From assembly GCA_029858285.1 (NCBI GenBank), contig JAOUFN010000009.1, positions 1 to 64,000 of the forward strand: a stretch of DNA of 64,000 nt. The letters are read 5' to 3'. This document shows, one piece after another, positions 16,697 to 26,504 of the stretch; position 1 is the stretch's first letter; every line of letters starts with the position of its first letter. This DNA is from Nitrospirota bacterium (GTDB lineage: Bacteria > Nitrospirota > JACRHL01). Both the position numbers and the translations under genes were made by a program. Below the pieces are notes generated by a model, which had not been told where the DNA came from, did not search any database, and saw nothing but the letters and a program-made list of their open reading frames with translations.

Positions 16697-17887
16697 CTAT
16701 TCGGCGCGCAGTGCCTCCACCGGGTCCAGCGCCGCCGCCCGCCGGGCCGGGGCCACCCCGGCCAGAAGGCCGATGACGACGCACACCAACAAGGCCCCCA
16801 AGGCGTAGTTCCACGGCACCGCTACCGGTAGCGCCGGTACCACCAGTCCCAGCCCCTGGGCCACCAGTGTGCCAACCAACAGTCCCGCCACTCCGCCGCT
16901 GACCGACAGCACCACCGCCTCGGCCAGAAACAGCAGGAGTATCCGCTCGCGGGAGGCCCCCAGTGCGCGCAGCAGCCCCACCTCCGGCACCCGTTCCTGT
17001 ACTGCGATAGTCATGATGGTGACGATCCCCACCGTGCCCACCAGCAAGGAGATCGCCCCCAGCGCTCCCACGGCCAGCGTCAGCACCTCCAGAATGCGTC
17101 CCAGCACCGCCAGCATCTGTTTCTGGGTAAGGACGGTGAAATCCTCGGCGCCGTGACGGGTGGTGAGGACGTGATGCACTGCTTCCACCACCTTCTGCTC
17201 GTCGGCCCCGGCACGGTACAGGACGTCCACCTCCATCAGTCCCTCGCGACCGAAGATGGACAGGGCGCGGTGGGCGGGGATATAGATGCCGTCATCCATG
17301 TCGAATCCCAGTATCTGGCCTTTGGTGGCCATCACCCCGATCACACGGAAGCGGTACCCACCCACTTGCACGGACTCTCCCAGAGCATTTCCAGTGCCGA
17401 ACAACTCGCGCTTGAGTTTGGCGCCGAGTACCGCGTAGGGCCGTGCCTGACGCGGATCGTCTGCGGGCAAAAAACGTCCTGCCGCCACCTTGAATTGCCA
17501 CACCTCGGGCATGTGGTGATCTACACCGTTGACGTAGGTGTTGCGGCCTCGCGCCCCCCAGGACACACGGCCGGTGCCAAACACTCCTGGAACGGTGGCC
17601 ACCACGTTGGGCACCCGCGCCAGCGCCAGGGTATCGTCCAGGGTCAGCGGTCGGGTGGTGGAGAGGATACCGCCGGGTACGCCCATGGTTTCGGTGCGGC
17701 CCGGAGTCACCTGAATCAAGTGGGTGCCGAACTGGGTGAACTCGGAGATGACGAATTTCTGGATACCCTCGCCGATGGAGGTCAGCAACATCACCGTGGC
17801 CACCCCCACAGCGATGCCCCCGGCGGTGAGCGCCGAGCGCATGCGATGGGCAGTGACGGCGCGGAATGCGAAGGCGACGGTATGCAT
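16697..17887 (-). CDS. ABC transporter permease (MacB/FtsX type), copy 2
   Basis: This 396-residue protein has the MacB_PCD/FtsX layout. The first membrane helix is near residue 20 (ALTAGGIAVGVATVMLLTSI), then comes a periplasmic domain of about 220 residues. Three membrane helices follow at the C-terminus (AVGALGAISLLVGTVGIVTI; EVGLLRALGASRERILLLFL; NYALGALLVCVVIGLLAGVA), with the closing motif PARRAAALDPVEALRAE. Together with the adjacent ATPase and adaptor it should form a tripartite exporter or a mechanotransmission-type complex. The gene begins 3 bases after the stop of the other permease gene, the last of a four-gene operon. Confidence 0.9.
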   Translation of the reverse strand: MHTVAFAFRAVTAHRMRSALTAGGIAVGVATVMLLTSIGEGIQKFVISEFTQFGTHLIQVTPGRTETMGVPGGILSTTRPLTLDDTLALARVPNVVATVPGVFGTGRVSWGARGRNTYVNGVDHHMPEVWQFKVAAGRFLPADDPRQARPYAVLGAKLKRELFGTGNALGESVQVGGYRFRVIGVMATKGQILGFDMDDGIYIPAHRALSIFGREGLMEVDVLYRAGADEQKVVEAVHHVLTTRHGAEDFTVLTQKQMLAVLGRILEVLTLAVGALGAISLLVGTVGIVTIMTIAVQERVPEVGLLRALGASRERILLLFLAEAVVLSVSGGVAGLLVGTLVAQGLGLVVPALPVAVPWNYALGALLVCVVIGLLAGVAPARRAAALDPVEALRAE

Positions 17888-17890
17888 GGC

Positions 17891-19132
17891 CTAGCGCCGC
17901 TCCAGGGAGGCCACCGGGTCGAGGCGCGCGGCGCGGGAAGCTGGCCACACCCCGAACAGCAGTCCGGCGCAGACCGCCACCACCACCGCCGCCACAGCCG
18001 CCCAGGCGGGCACCGCTACGGGGAATGTTGGCCAGACGCTGGCAATGCCCGCCACGCTCGCGTAACCAACGGCCAGACCGCAGGCCGCCCCCATCAGGCT
18101 GAGCAGCGTCGCTTCCCACAGGAACAGGGAGCGAACTCCGCGCGCGGTGGCACCAAGGGCTTTTAAAAGACCTACCTCCGGGGTGCGCTGGGTGACAGCC
18201 ACCAGCATCACGTTCATCACCAGGATGCCCGCCACCAGCAGGCTGATGGTGGCAATTCCCGCTACCGTGAAGGTGAGGGCGGTGAACACCCGGTCGAAGG
18301 TGGCAAGCACGGCGTCCTGGGTAATCACGGTTACGTCCGCCTCACCCTCGTGGCGGGCGGCGATGATGGAAAGGGCTGCTGCCTTGGCGTCGGGCACCCC
18401 CTCACGCCCGCGTGCCTCGATCAGCATCCGGAACAGGCTGGAGACGCCAAACAGTGCCTGGGCCTGGGTGACTGGCACCACCACCATCTCGTCCATGTTG
18501 TCTCCCAGAGAACGACCAGTGGGGCTGGTGACGCCAATCACCCGGAAACGCCGGTCGCCGATGCGCAGCCATTGTCCCACCGGGTTGGTGTTTCCGAACA
18601 GCTCCTGACGCACCTTGGCGCCGACCACCGCCACCGGATCGCCGCGCTGTAAATCTCCGGGGGGCAAAAACCGTCCTGTTCCCATGGTCACATGGTGGAC
18701 ATGCTGGAATTCGGCGGTGGTTCCCAGCACCAGAGTGTCGCGCTCGCGGGCGCCAAAGGAAACGGTGGCGGCCCCGGCCACCACCGGGGCCATACGCCTT
18801 ACCGCCGGATGGCGGGCCACGGCGGCGGCGTCATCCAGGGTCAGATCGCGGGGAGCCGTGCCGAATAGGGGGGGCGGGCCGCCGGTGGTTTCGGTGGCGC
18901 CGGGAAGCACGATCACCAGGTTGGTGCCGAGGGAGGCGAACTCCGCATTTACGAATCGCCGCGCCCCTTCTCCGAGGGCCGTCAGCACGATTACGGCGGC
19001 CACGCCGATGCCCAGTGCCACCAATGTCAGTACGGCCCGAAGGGGGGCGGCGGCGGAGGCACGTGCCGCAAAGCGCAGTTGGATAAGCGGCTTCATCCCG
19101 CTTTTTGGGTCTACGCGCATGTCCAATTTCAT
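17891..19132 (-). CDS. ABC transporter permease (MacB/FtsX type), copy 1
   Basis: This 413-residue protein has the same FtsX layout. One N-terminal helix (AVLTLVALGIGVAAVIVLTA) is followed by a large periplasmic domain, then three C-terminal helices containing ATISLLVAGILVMNVMLVAV and the coupling region EVGLLKALGATARGVRSLFL, ending WPASRAARLDPVASLERR. It is clearly related to but distinct from the downstream permease. MacB normally homodimerises, so two neighbouring different permeases suggest a heterodimer. The start overlaps the ATPase stop by 4 bases, indicating translational coupling. Confidence 0.9.
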   Translation of the reverse strand: MKLDMRVDPKSGMKPLIQLRFAARASAAAPLRAVLTLVALGIGVAAVIVLTALGEGARRFVNAEFASLGTNLVIVLPGATETTGGPPPLFGTAPRDLTLDDAAAVARHPAVRRMAPVVAGAATVSFGARERDTLVLGTTAEFQHVHHVTMGTGRFLPPGDLQRGDPVAVVGAKVRQELFGNTNPVGQWLRIGDRRFRVIGVTSPTGRSLGDNMDEMVVVPVTQAQALFGVSSLFRMLIEARGREGVPDAKAAALSIIAARHEGEADVTVITQDAVLATFDRVFTALTFTVAGIATISLLVAGILVMNVMLVAVTQRTPEVGLLKALGATARGVRSLFLWEATLLSLMGAACGLAVGYASVAGIASVWPTFPVAVPAWAAVAAVVVAVCAGLLFGVWPASRAARLDPVASLERR

Positions 19133-19863
19133 GGCGGGGTTCTCGTCGAATCTGCGGCGATCTTCCCGTCTTCCACCCTCACCAGGCGATGGGCGCGCTC
19201 TCCGATCACCGGGTCGTGGGTGACCACCAGCACCGCGATGCCGTCGCGGTTGAGTCCCTCCAGCAGTTCCATCACCTCCAGGCTGGACCCGCGGTCGAGG
19301 TTGCCGGTGGGTTCATCTGCCAGGATCAGGGACGGGCGCATGATGGTGGCGCGGGCAATGGCCGTGCGTTGGCGCTGACCACCCGAAAGTTGATCCGGGC
19401 GGTGGTCGGCGCGCTGTTCCATTCCGAGGCTGGCGAGGGCCACCAGAGCCCGGGCGCGGGATACTTCCGGGGCGACGCCCGCAAGCTCCAGTGGCAGGGC
19501 CACGTTCTCTGCGGCGGTCAGGCGCGGTACCAGGTGGAAAGACTGGAACACAAAGCCGATGCGCGCCAGGCGCACGGCAGCCCGCTCCCTTTCCGAGAGA
19601 TTTCCGGTGTCGCGCCCCTCCAGCAGATAGGCGCCCCGGTCCGGGCGGTCCAGTAGTCCGATAACGTGCAGCAGGGTGCTTTTTCCGGAGCCGGAAGGGC
19701 CCATGATCGACAGGTACTCGCCCGCCTCTACGGCGAGGTCGATTCCGGCCAGTGCGTGTACCGGGGAGTGACCCACCATGTAGGTGCGCTCCGCGCCGGT
19801 CAACTGGATCAGAGGTGCCCTTCCGCCGCTGGCCGCTCCCTGGCCACTGTCCCCGGCAGTCAT
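19129..19863 (-). CDS. ABC transporter ATP-binding protein (MacB/LolD type)
   Basis: This 244-residue ATPase of the LolD/MacB branch has Walker A GPSGSGKSTLL near residue 50, Q-loop VFQSFHLVP, signature LSGGQRQRTAIARA, Walker B LILADEPTGNLD and the H-loop VVTHD. GNLD after Walker B is characteristic of this branch. The ATG at 19863 overlaps the TGA of the adaptor gene, which fixes the start; the frame upstream is not coding. It should power the two FtsX-type permeases encoded directly downstream. Confidence 0.93.
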   Translation of the reverse strand: MTAGDSGQGAASGGRAPLIQLTGAERTYMVGHSPVHALAGIDLAVEAGEYLSIMGPSGSGKSTLLHVIGLLDRPDRGAYLLEGRDTGNLSERERAAVRLARIGFVFQSFHLVPRLTAAENVALPLELAGVAPEVSRARALVALASLGMEQRADHRPDQLSGGQRQRTAIARATIMRPSLILADEPTGNLDRGSSLEVMELLEGLNRDGIAVLVVTHDPVIGERAHRLVRVEDGKIAADSTRTPP

Positions 19864-20996
19864 TTTCCGGCCGCCTCGGGAACAACCCGCGCCCCGGCCT
19901 TGACCCCCTCCCGCTCCAGAGAGGTGACCACCTGGTCTCCGGTGGAAAGTCCCGCCTCGACCTGTGTCCACTGCCAGTTGACCAGACCGGGGGTGAAGGT
20001 GCGCTCTACCAGGTCACCGTCCATATACAGGAGCACACGGTTACCCTCAAGTACTGCCCCGGTGGGCAGGCGCAGCACCCCCTCGCGGGTTTCCAGAATT
20101 ACCTCAATGTCGGCGGACTGTCCGGTCTTGAGGTTTTCGATGCGGGATGGGGCGTCAAAAACCGCTTCTACCTCCACGGTTCGCGACTGTTTTTCGATAT
20201 CAAGCACATAAGGGGCTACGCGCCGCACTTTGGCAGCGAAGGACTGGCCAGACAGGGCGTCCACAGTGATACGGGCGGGCAGCCCGGACCGCACACGGGG
20301 GGCGTCCACTTCGTCAATGGGAGCCGCCACGTACATGCAGGAATCGTCGATAAGATCAATGGCGGGCAGGGTGGCCACCCCCACCGGGGAGGGGGTGACG
20401 TATTCAAACCGCTCCACATTGATTTCGGCCACCACCCCGGCGAACGGGGCGGTGAGGATAGTGCGCTCAAGAGCCGCTTGGGCTATCCGTAATTGCGCTT
20501 CGGCGGCGCCGGCCGTCTCGCGGGATGCGGCGCAGTCCGCCTGTCGGGCTTGGGCGTTGGTGGCGGCGCGGTCATAGTCGCCCTCGGTGGTGATCTGTTG
20601 GGAGTGCAGGGCCGCCTGCCGCGCCCCCTCGCGCTGTGCCTCCTCCGCCATCAGGCAAACCTGCCCGGACTGGGTGCGGGCGGTGGCGGCGTTGGCCTGG
20701 GCCAGTTCCACCTGAGCCGAAACGTCATCGTTCCACAGGGACAGCAGCACCTGACCGGGGCGCACCCGGTCCCCTTCCTTCACCGGCAGCCGCTCCACCT
20801 GTCCGCCGCTGAGGGGCGACAGGCGTGCCCGGCGACAGGCCTCCACAGTCCCGGCGCGGGTGTTGGCCACAGTGGCTTCCACCACCCCGGGCGCCACCTC
20901 CACCACTTCCACCCGGATCGGTTGGGGCCGGGTGGCCAACCAGATACCCACTGCCGCCAATGCCACGGCTGGTATCCATAAGAGCTTGCGCCGCAT
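19860..20996 (-). CDS. Periplasmic adaptor protein (MacA/HlyD type)
   Basis: This 378-residue membrane-fusion protein has one N-terminal anchor (LLWIPAVALAAVGIWLATRP), then a biotinyl-lipoyl half-motif (ARLSPLSGGQVERLPVKEGD). A helical hairpin of about 90 residues rich in Ala and Gln follows (AQANAATARTQSGQ). The second lipoyl half is LTAPFAGVVAEINVERFEY, and the C-terminal beta-barrel domains follow. It bridges the inner-membrane ABC complex to an outer-membrane channel; no TolC-like gene is in the window. The ATG at 20996 with GAAGGGA upstream starts the four-gene operon MFP-ATPase-permease-permease. Substrate unknown. Confidence 0.9.
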   Translation of the reverse strand: MRRKLLWIPAVALAAVGIWLATRPQPIRVEVVEVAPGVVEATVANTRAGTVEACRRARLSPLSGGQVERLPVKEGDRVRPGQVLLSLWNDDVSAQVELAQANAATARTQSGQVCLMAEEAQREGARQAALHSQQITTEGDYDRAATNAQARQADCAASRETAGAAEAQLRIAQAALERTILTAPFAGVVAEINVERFEYVTPSPVGVATLPAIDLIDDSCMYVAAPIDEVDAPRVRSGLPARITVDALSGQSFAAKVRRVAPYVLDIEKQSRTVEVEAVFDAPSRIENLKTGQSADIEVILETREGVLRLPTGAVLEGNRVLLYMDGDLVERTFTPGLVNWQWTQVEAGLSTGDQVVTSLEREGVKAGARVVPEAAGK

Positions 20997-21136
20997 GGTG
21001 ATTCCCTTCACGCTGCCCCAACCCGCCCCCACCCTTGAAGGGTACCCAGTTTAGCGGTCGATGTGTAGGATAATGCGCAGGGTGGCGTGATTGCCGTAAC
21101 CGGTCCCTTCCGGTTCACAACGGGTTTGGAGAATAC

Positions 21137-21829
21137 ATGGGCGAACAGGATTTGATTGCCGGGCTGCGCATGGTGCTCGCGCTGGTGGCGGGAGGCATCA
21201 TCGGGCTTGAGCGCACCTATCACGGTCGTCCGGCGGGGTTTCGAACCCACGCACTGGTGTGCCTGGCAAGCGCCCTCCTGGTGCAGGTGACGGTCAACCA
21301 GTGGATGCTGGTGGCGGGGGCTCCTCTGGAGACACTGCGTGTGGACCCCACCCGCATGGCCCAGGGCATCATGACCGGTATCGGCTTTTTAGGTGCCGGG
21401 GTGATCATGAAGGAGGGGATTACCATCCGTGGCCTGACCACCGCTGCCTCCATCTGGATCACTGCTTCCATCGGCATCGTGGTGGGCATGGGCATGTATG
21501 TGGTGGCGGGTTTCGGTACGCTGCTGTCCATCGGTGTGCTGTCCCTGTTCCGCTGGATCGAAAAGCAAACCCCCACCCTGCGCTATGCCCGACTGCGGGT
21601 GAGGCTGAAAAGGGTTGACCACATGCTGGAGGGGGATTTGAACCAGTTGGTTGCGGAACAGTCGGTGGAGGGCAACACGCCGAGCTACCAACTGGAGGAC
21701 GACGGACGCTCGTTCTCCTACGAAATGACGGTACGCACCCGCGATTCGGCCAATTTCGGCCGTTTGGCGGAACGCCTTTCGTCCATGGAGCAGGTGCAGG
21801 AGTTTTCCATCCAGCCCACCGGCGATTGA
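21137..21829 (+). CDS. MgtC/SapB family membrane protein
   Basis: This 230-residue protein has four to five membrane helices in the first 140 residues, with the family motifs GGIIGLERTYHGRPAGFRTH, then GIGFLGAGVIMKEG and GLTTAASIWITASIGI. The soluble C-terminal domain of about 80 residues has an ACT-like alternating pattern (SFSYEMTVRTRD, QVQEFSIQP). MgtC proteins support growth in low magnesium and inhibit the F-type ATPase in some pathogens, but most family members are uncharacterised. It is monocistronic and divergent from the MFP operon across about 140 bases. Confidence 0.88.
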   Translation: MGEQDLIAGLRMVLALVAGGIIGLERTYHGRPAGFRTHALVCLASALLVQVTVNQWMLVAGAPLETLRVDPTRMAQGIMTGIGFLGAGVIMKEGITIRGLTTAASIWITASIGIVVGMGMYVVAGFGTLLSIGVLSLFRWIEKQTPTLRYARLRVRLKRVDHMLEGDLNQLVAEQSVEGNTPSYQLEDDGRSFSYEMTVRTRDSANFGRLAERLSSMEQVQEFSIQPTGD

Positions 21830-21965
21830 CGCTCCCCATCTTCTCTCTCCCGGTGGCTTTTTTGCTTCGGTGGGGATATGCTCGGAAGACTGTATCTGGC
21901 AGTTGATGGGATCTGACACATGATCCCGTCGGGACGTTCACCCAATGTGTGGGAACGGAGGGCGC

Positions 21966-24860
21966 ATGGCCGAAGGGGACGGCAGGCAGGTCGCGGGTGA
22001 GTCGCGGGCAGAGGCGGTGTTTTATGCCGGGGCCTCCCGGCATGAATTTGTTCCCTCGGGTGGCCGTGCCGAAGCCTTTTCCCCTCTCCAACCCGGTACG
22101 CTGGCTGCGCTGTTCGAACACGCTCCCCTGCTGATGGCAGTGCTGGATACGGACCTGCGCTATTTGTCCGTCAACCGGGAGTTCGTCCGAGTGTTTTCTC
22201 CGGATTCCGTGCCGGGTGAAAACTCGGGTGGTAAGCCTGCTGATTTTATCGGTGGCTCGCACATTGAGCGGGTCATGCACTCCAAATGCCGGGGGACGAT
22301 GCTGGACGCACTGCGTACCGGCCAGGTCCATTTTGCTCCAGACTGCCCCCTGCCTGCCCCGACCCCCGGTGGCGAGATGTTTCTGGACTGGACCTTTACC
22401 CCGCTGACCGATCCAACGGGTGGACCTCCGGTTGCGCTGGCACTGTTTGCAGTGGAAGTGACCGAACGGGTGCGGGCGTTGGCAGCAGAGCAGGAACAGT
22501 CGGTTGCCCTGCGCCGTTCCCAGGCGGAACTGTCGGGCATCCTGTTCAACATGCAGGACACCGTTTACCGCTCGCGCCTGTCGGGAGAGATTGTTTGGAT
22601 CTCGCCCTCGGTGGAGCAGCTTCTGGGTTTCCGGGCGGAAGACCTGATCGGTACGGATGCCGAACGGCTTTACGCCGACAGTGGCATGCGCCGCGAACTG
22701 CTGGACGCCCTGCGCCGCCAAGGGGGGCGTATTCGCAGTTTCCAGATCACCATGCGGCACAAGGACGGCAACCCGGTCAAGGTACATCTGAACGCCAAGT
22801 ATTTCTTTGGCCCGGACGGTGCTGTGGCAGGAATCGAGGGGGTTCTCCACGATGTTTCCGGGCTTTACTCTGCTCACGAGGAACTGTGCCGTTCGGAAGG
22901 GGAACTTTCGGCCATCCTCCAGAACATGCAGGACACCTATTACCGTACCGGGCGCGATGGCCGCCTGCTGCGGGTTTCGCCATCGGTGCGGTGTCTGCTG
23001 GGGTACCCCTGCGAGGACCTGGAGCAGGGCCCCCTGGACGCATTGTTTGTGGAGCCGGAAGGGGGCAATGGGCTGATCAGTGCCTTGAAAGCGTCTGGTG
23101 GCCAGGTGCGTGACCATGTAATTCCGATGCGGCACCGGGATGGTCATGTGGTGTGGGTTTCCACCAGCGCCCAGTACTACCGTAATCGGCGCGGGAATAT
23201 TGCCGGTATTGAGGGTACTGCACGGGACGTGACCGCCACCCTGCGCATGGCCGAGGCGCTCCGTGAGAGCGAGGCGCGGCTGGCGGAGGCTCAGACTATC
23301 GCTCGGCTGGGAAGTTGGGAATGGGAGGTGGCCAGTGGCCGCGTGTTCGGGTCGGACGAAACCTTGCGCCTGTTGGGATGGTCCGACGGCTGGGAAGGGC
23401 GTACCCTGGACGATTTTTTGAGGCGCGTCCACGAGGATGACCGTGAGCACGTTCGTCTGGCCCTGGACGATACCCTGCGGCGATTTTTGCCTTACGACAC
23501 CCAGTTTCGACTGAGAGATGACCAAGGTCGCCAGCGGACCGTCCGCCATATGGCGGTGGTGACCGAGGGGGAAGGGGGCGCCCGCGTGGTGGGGGCAATT
23601 CAGGACGTGACGGAACTGGCCCGCACCCAGGAGGAGCGGGAACGCTTTCAGTCGCAGTTGCTGCAGGCACAAAAAATGGAGGCTGTGGGGATTCTGGCGG
23701 GGGGCGTGGCCCACGATTTCAACAACCTGCTGACGACCATCGGCGGTTTTACCGAACTGGCCCTGGCCCGCACTGCTCCGGACGATAGTCGCTACCGCGA
23801 CCTGGAAGAGGTGCGGCAGGCGGTGGAACGGGCGGCCTCCCTCACCCGTCAACTGCTGCTTTTCTCTCGCAAGCAGCCCCTGACCATGGCCACCCAGGAC
23901 ATAGGACAGCGCGTTGCCGGGCTGCGCAACATGCTGGAGCGCCTGATTGGTGAGGACATTGTCATCCGCACCCACCTGGATCCGGCGTTGTGGCCGGTGC
24001 GGGCCGATGGCGTGAGTTTTGACCAGTTGCTGATGAACCTGGCGATCAACGCCCGGGATGCCATGCCGGGGGGAGGGCGCCTGACTATCCGAGCCGAAAA
24101 TGTGACGGTGACCGGGGCCGATGTGGGCCGCCATCCGGACGCGAGCGCGGGCAGTTTTGTGCGGGTAATGGTGGCGGACACCGGGGTGGGCATGGATGCT
24201 GTGACTTTGGCCAGCATTTTTGATCCATTTTTCACCACCAAGGAGATTGGCAAAGGCACTGGACTGGGCATGTCTGTGGTTCACGGGATTGCCCGGCAGC
24301 ACGGGGGGTGGATTGAGGTGGACAGTCGCCCAGGGCGAGGCAGCGTGTTCACTGTGTTCTTTCCGGCCTTTCCTGCCACGCGGGTCACGGATTCCGGTCC
24401 CACGATCACAGTCGAAGAGGCCATTTCCGTCGGGCGGGGCACCGTAAACGGGATGCGGGCTGCAGTTGAACCTGGGGGGGGTGGGCATCATATCCTGCTG
24501 GTGGAGGACGAGCCCGCGCTGCGCTCCTTCGCTCATACGGCGCTGACCAAGAACGGTTACCGGGTGACCCCCTGCGGTACGCTGCGTGAGGCGGCTGAGC
24601 TACTGGACAAGGGCGAAATATTTGATCTGGTATTTTCGGACGTGGTGTTGCCGGATGGCAGCGGCATCCAGTTGGCCGACCGGGCGGCGGTGGCTATACC
24701 GGGCACGCCGGTACTGCTATGCAGCGGCTACCCGGACCAGAAGGCCGGGTGGTCGGTCCTTCAGCAGCGGGGTATCCCCTTCCTGCAGAAACCCTACACG
24801 CTTACCCAGCTGATGTCGGCCGTGGGGAAGGGGACACAAAAATGCGCATCCGCCGACTGA
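21966..24860 (+). CDS. Multi-PAS hybrid histidine kinase
   Basis: This 964-residue soluble kinase has no clear membrane helix. There are four PAS domains, at about 40-170, 185-300, 310-430 and 445-560 (the last, [20 protein letters not shown], is PAS_3-like). HisKA follows with [20 protein letters not shown], then HATPase_c ([34 protein letters not shown]). The C-terminal receiver has Asp in [13 protein letters not shown] and Lys in FLQKPY. The second and third PAS domains share Q-D-T-x-Y-R, pointing to internal duplication. The ATG at 21966 has CGGAGG before it. No partner regulator is adjacent. A cytoplasmic signal is likely. Confidence 0.92.
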   Translation: MAEGDGRQVAGESRAEAVFYAGASRHEFVPSGGRAEAFSPLQPGTLAALFEHAPLLMAVLDTDLRYLSVNREFVRVFSPDSVPGENSGGKPADFIGGSHIERVMHSKCRGTMLDALRTGQVHFAPDCPLPAPTPGGEMFLDWTFTPLTDPTGGPPVALALFAVEVTERVRALAAEQEQSVALRRSQAELSGILFNMQDTVYRSRLSGEIVWISPSVEQLLGFRAEDLIGTDAERLYADSGMRRELLDALRRQGGRIRSFQITMRHKDGNPVKVHLNAKYFFGPDGAVAGIEGVLHDVSGLYSAHEELCRSEGELSAILQNMQDTYYRTGRDGRLLRVSPSVRCLLGYPCEDLEQGPLDALFVEPEGGNGLISALKASGGQVRDHVIPMRHRDGHVVWVSTSAQYYRNRRGNIAGIEGTARDVTATLRMAEALRESEARLAEAQTIARLGSWEWEVASGRVFGSDETLRLLGWSDGWEGRTLDDFLRRVHEDDREHVRLALDDTLRRFLPYDTQFRLRDDQGRQRTVRHMAVVTEGEGGARVVGAIQDVTELARTQEERERFQSQLLQAQKMEAVGILAGGVAHDFNNLLTTIGGFTELALARTAPDDSRYRDLEEVRQAVERAASLTRQLLLFSRKQPLTMATQDIGQRVAGLRNMLERLIGEDIVIRTHLDPALWPVRADGVSFDQLLMNLAINARDAMPGGGRLTIRAENVTVTGADVGRHPDASAGSFVRVMVADTGVGMDAVTLASIFDPFFTTKEIGKGTGLGMSVVHGIARQHGGWIEVDSRPGRGSVFTVFFPAFPATRVTDSGPTITVEEAISVGRGTVNGMRAAVEPGGGGHHILLVEDEPALRSFAHTALTKNGYRVTPCGTLREAAELLDKGEIFDLVFSDVVLPDGSGIQLADRAAVAIPGTPVLLCSGYPDQKAGWSVLQQRGIPFLQKPYTLTQLMSAVGKGTQKCASAD

Positions 24861-24918
24861 AACCCGCCATCCGTCACGGCGCCAGGATGTCAGCCCGGGT
24901 GGGCGGTCGTCATAAGAT

Positions 24919-26307
24919 TCAGTAAGAAATTTCGAAGTAGAGTGCGGCCCGGGTCACGTCGCTGGTGGCCAGGTTGGCTGCGCTGTACTGGGCGAGCATG
25001 ATGCCCATGCGCGATGTTTTGGTCAGGTCGCGGCTGAGCAGGGCGTCCACCTCGGTGCCGTAGTCGTTTCCGAACGGCGATCCATCGAACTGCTGAAAAC
25101 TGTGGTAGGTGGCCTGCCAGCCCAGGCCCCAGAGAGGCCCACTCAGGCCCAGACTGAGATCCTTAAGACCATATTTTGGTGTGGTGTACTGCCAGTCCAC
25201 GAGGCCGGGAACGATCAGGTCGCTCCAGCCGTTGAATGCGTGGTTGGAGCCGAGAGGTGTCTGGAATCCGTACCAGAGTGTGGAGATATTTCCGAGCGAA
25301 TCCATGTAGATGCGGCTCTGGGAGGTAAATACCTGATACCCGGCTTCGGCGGAGAGTCCCTTGGGCCAGCGGATATTCACCGCGGCATTTGTGTGGTAGG
25401 TATCCTTGTTCAGGAAGCCCGGATCTGCCAGATATCCGTTTCTGCCCTGGTAAGTATCCTGCTTGGCATATTCCAGAATGATTTTTACCTTGCCCATTTC
25501 GGGGCGGTAGAGGCGCTCGTAATACCATCCGATGGTGGAACTGGTTAGATCGTGGATGTTGTGTGGCTCGTTGTCGTCGACAAAATAGCCGTAGAAACTG
25601 ATGTGGGTTCTCTGCGAAGGCCACATGGCGAACGACAGGTTCATCAAATGGGCCTCGAGGGATCGTTCCTCGAAGTCATTTTGACCCACCTTCATCACAT
25701 AGGCGTAGGTAAAGTGGATATCCGAGACCAGGGTCTCGAAATTGACCTCTTCCAGGAGTCGGCTTTCGACGCGGAGGCTGTCGAAGGTGCGTTCTTTTTG
25801 CCGCCACATATCGGGGCCGATGTGCCGCTCGTTGTCGAATGCCAGTCGCTGGCGACCGATATTCATGCTGATGCCGACAGGCGTGGTAAAGGCCAAGTAG
25901 GCTTGATTGACCGCGTAGTCGGGGGGGTCGGGGATAAAAGGATACCCCGGATTGGGGTCGACAGTGTTCCGGTACTGGTCGGCGCCGGCTACGCCCACCC
26001 CCTCAATTTCGATCGTTGCCCGGGTACCGACCACGGGCTTGGAGCGGTAGCCCAGGCGCGCTCTGAGGGTGCTGGCGTGGGCATCCTTCAGGTAAAGAGC
26101 GTCTTGCAGAAATTCGTAACGGTAGCGCAGATCCAGGGACGGCCCGCTGCCAGGTCCGGCTACGTCGGCACCTTCGGCGGGAGTGGATGCGGCGGCGAGG
26201 GAGGAACCGGGAGCGCCCAGCAGGCAGGACAGCAACCCTGCGCACAGCAACGCGGACACACCGTGACCGGTGTGGTACCTGGCGGTGCCGGGACGCGTCT
26301 GCTGCAT
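24919..26307 (-). CDS. Alginate-export-type outer-membrane porin, copy 1
   Basis: This 462-residue protein has a long signal peptide (core GVSALLCAGLLSCLLGAPGS, cleavage near SLAAA). The mature protein opens with LDLRYRYEFLQDA and STLRARLGYRSK, then NIGRQRLAFDNERHIGPDMW, which is the Alginate_exp/porin signature, and closes with RAALYFEISY, an aromatic last residue as required for BAM-dependent insertion. The ATG at 26307 with GGGGAG upstream is chosen because the signal peptide begins there. It is paralogous to the next upstream gene. Family members form 16-18-stranded channels for polysaccharides or other solutes; the substrate is not evident here. Confidence 0.85.
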   Translation of the reverse strand: MQQTRPGTARYHTGHGVSALLCAGLLSCLLGAPGSSLAAASTPAEGADVAGPGSGPSLDLRYRYEFLQDALYLKDAHASTLRARLGYRSKPVVGTRATIEIEGVGVAGADQYRNTVDPNPGYPFIPDPPDYAVNQAYLAFTTPVGISMNIGRQRLAFDNERHIGPDMWRQKERTFDSLRVESRLLEEVNFETLVSDIHFTYAYVMKVGQNDFEERSLEAHLMNLSFAMWPSQRTHISFYGYFVDDNEPHNIHDLTSSTIGWYYERLYRPEMGKVKIILEYAKQDTYQGRNGYLADPGFLNKDTYHTNAAVNIRWPKGLSAEAGYQVFTSQSRIYMDSLGNISTLWYGFQTPLGSNHAFNGWSDLIVPGLVDWQYTTPKYGLKDLSLGLSGPLWGLGWQATYHSFQQFDGSPFGNDYGTEVDALLSRDLTKTSRMGIMLAQYSAANLATSDVTRAALYFEISY

Positions 26308-26434
26308 GACGGGTGTCTCCCCCTGCCCTGTGTTGGCGTGCCGCCCGACGTTCGGCTGCGGGCGGTCGGCGTATATTACGGCTCTCTGCCCTCTCATGGG
26401 TGCGGAAGCGCCGAATTCTGAGCCCCTATCGGAT

Positions 26435-26469
26435 CGGACCGCGCCGGACTTGATGTCCGGCGCGGTCCG
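26435..26469. terminator. Perfect 15-bp inverted repeat between the porins
   Basis: CGGACCGCGCCGGAC (26435-26449) and GTCCGGCGCGGTCCG (26455-26469) are perfectly complementary with a 5-base loop. It lies about 35 bases downstream of the stop of the upstream porin gene, where a terminator is expected, but no T-tract follows on either strand. It may be a Rho-assisted terminator, an mRNA 3' stabiliser, or an attenuator between the two porin genes. Confidence 0.55.
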
Positions 26470-26504
26470 CCCTGTTTCTGTCATTGCCATTCCAACGCGC
26501 CGCG

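Noticed and set aside
21230-21255. T-loop-like GTTTCGAACCC suggesting a tRNA
   Set aside because: It lies inside the MgtC coding sequence and no acceptor or anticodon stem can be formed around it.
21459-24536. A 1025-codon open frame antisense to the MgtC and hybrid kinase genes
   Set aside because: It lies wholly opposite two well-supported genes, has no family motif and is rich in His, Gln, Pro and Arg as expected from a GC-rich antisense shadow.
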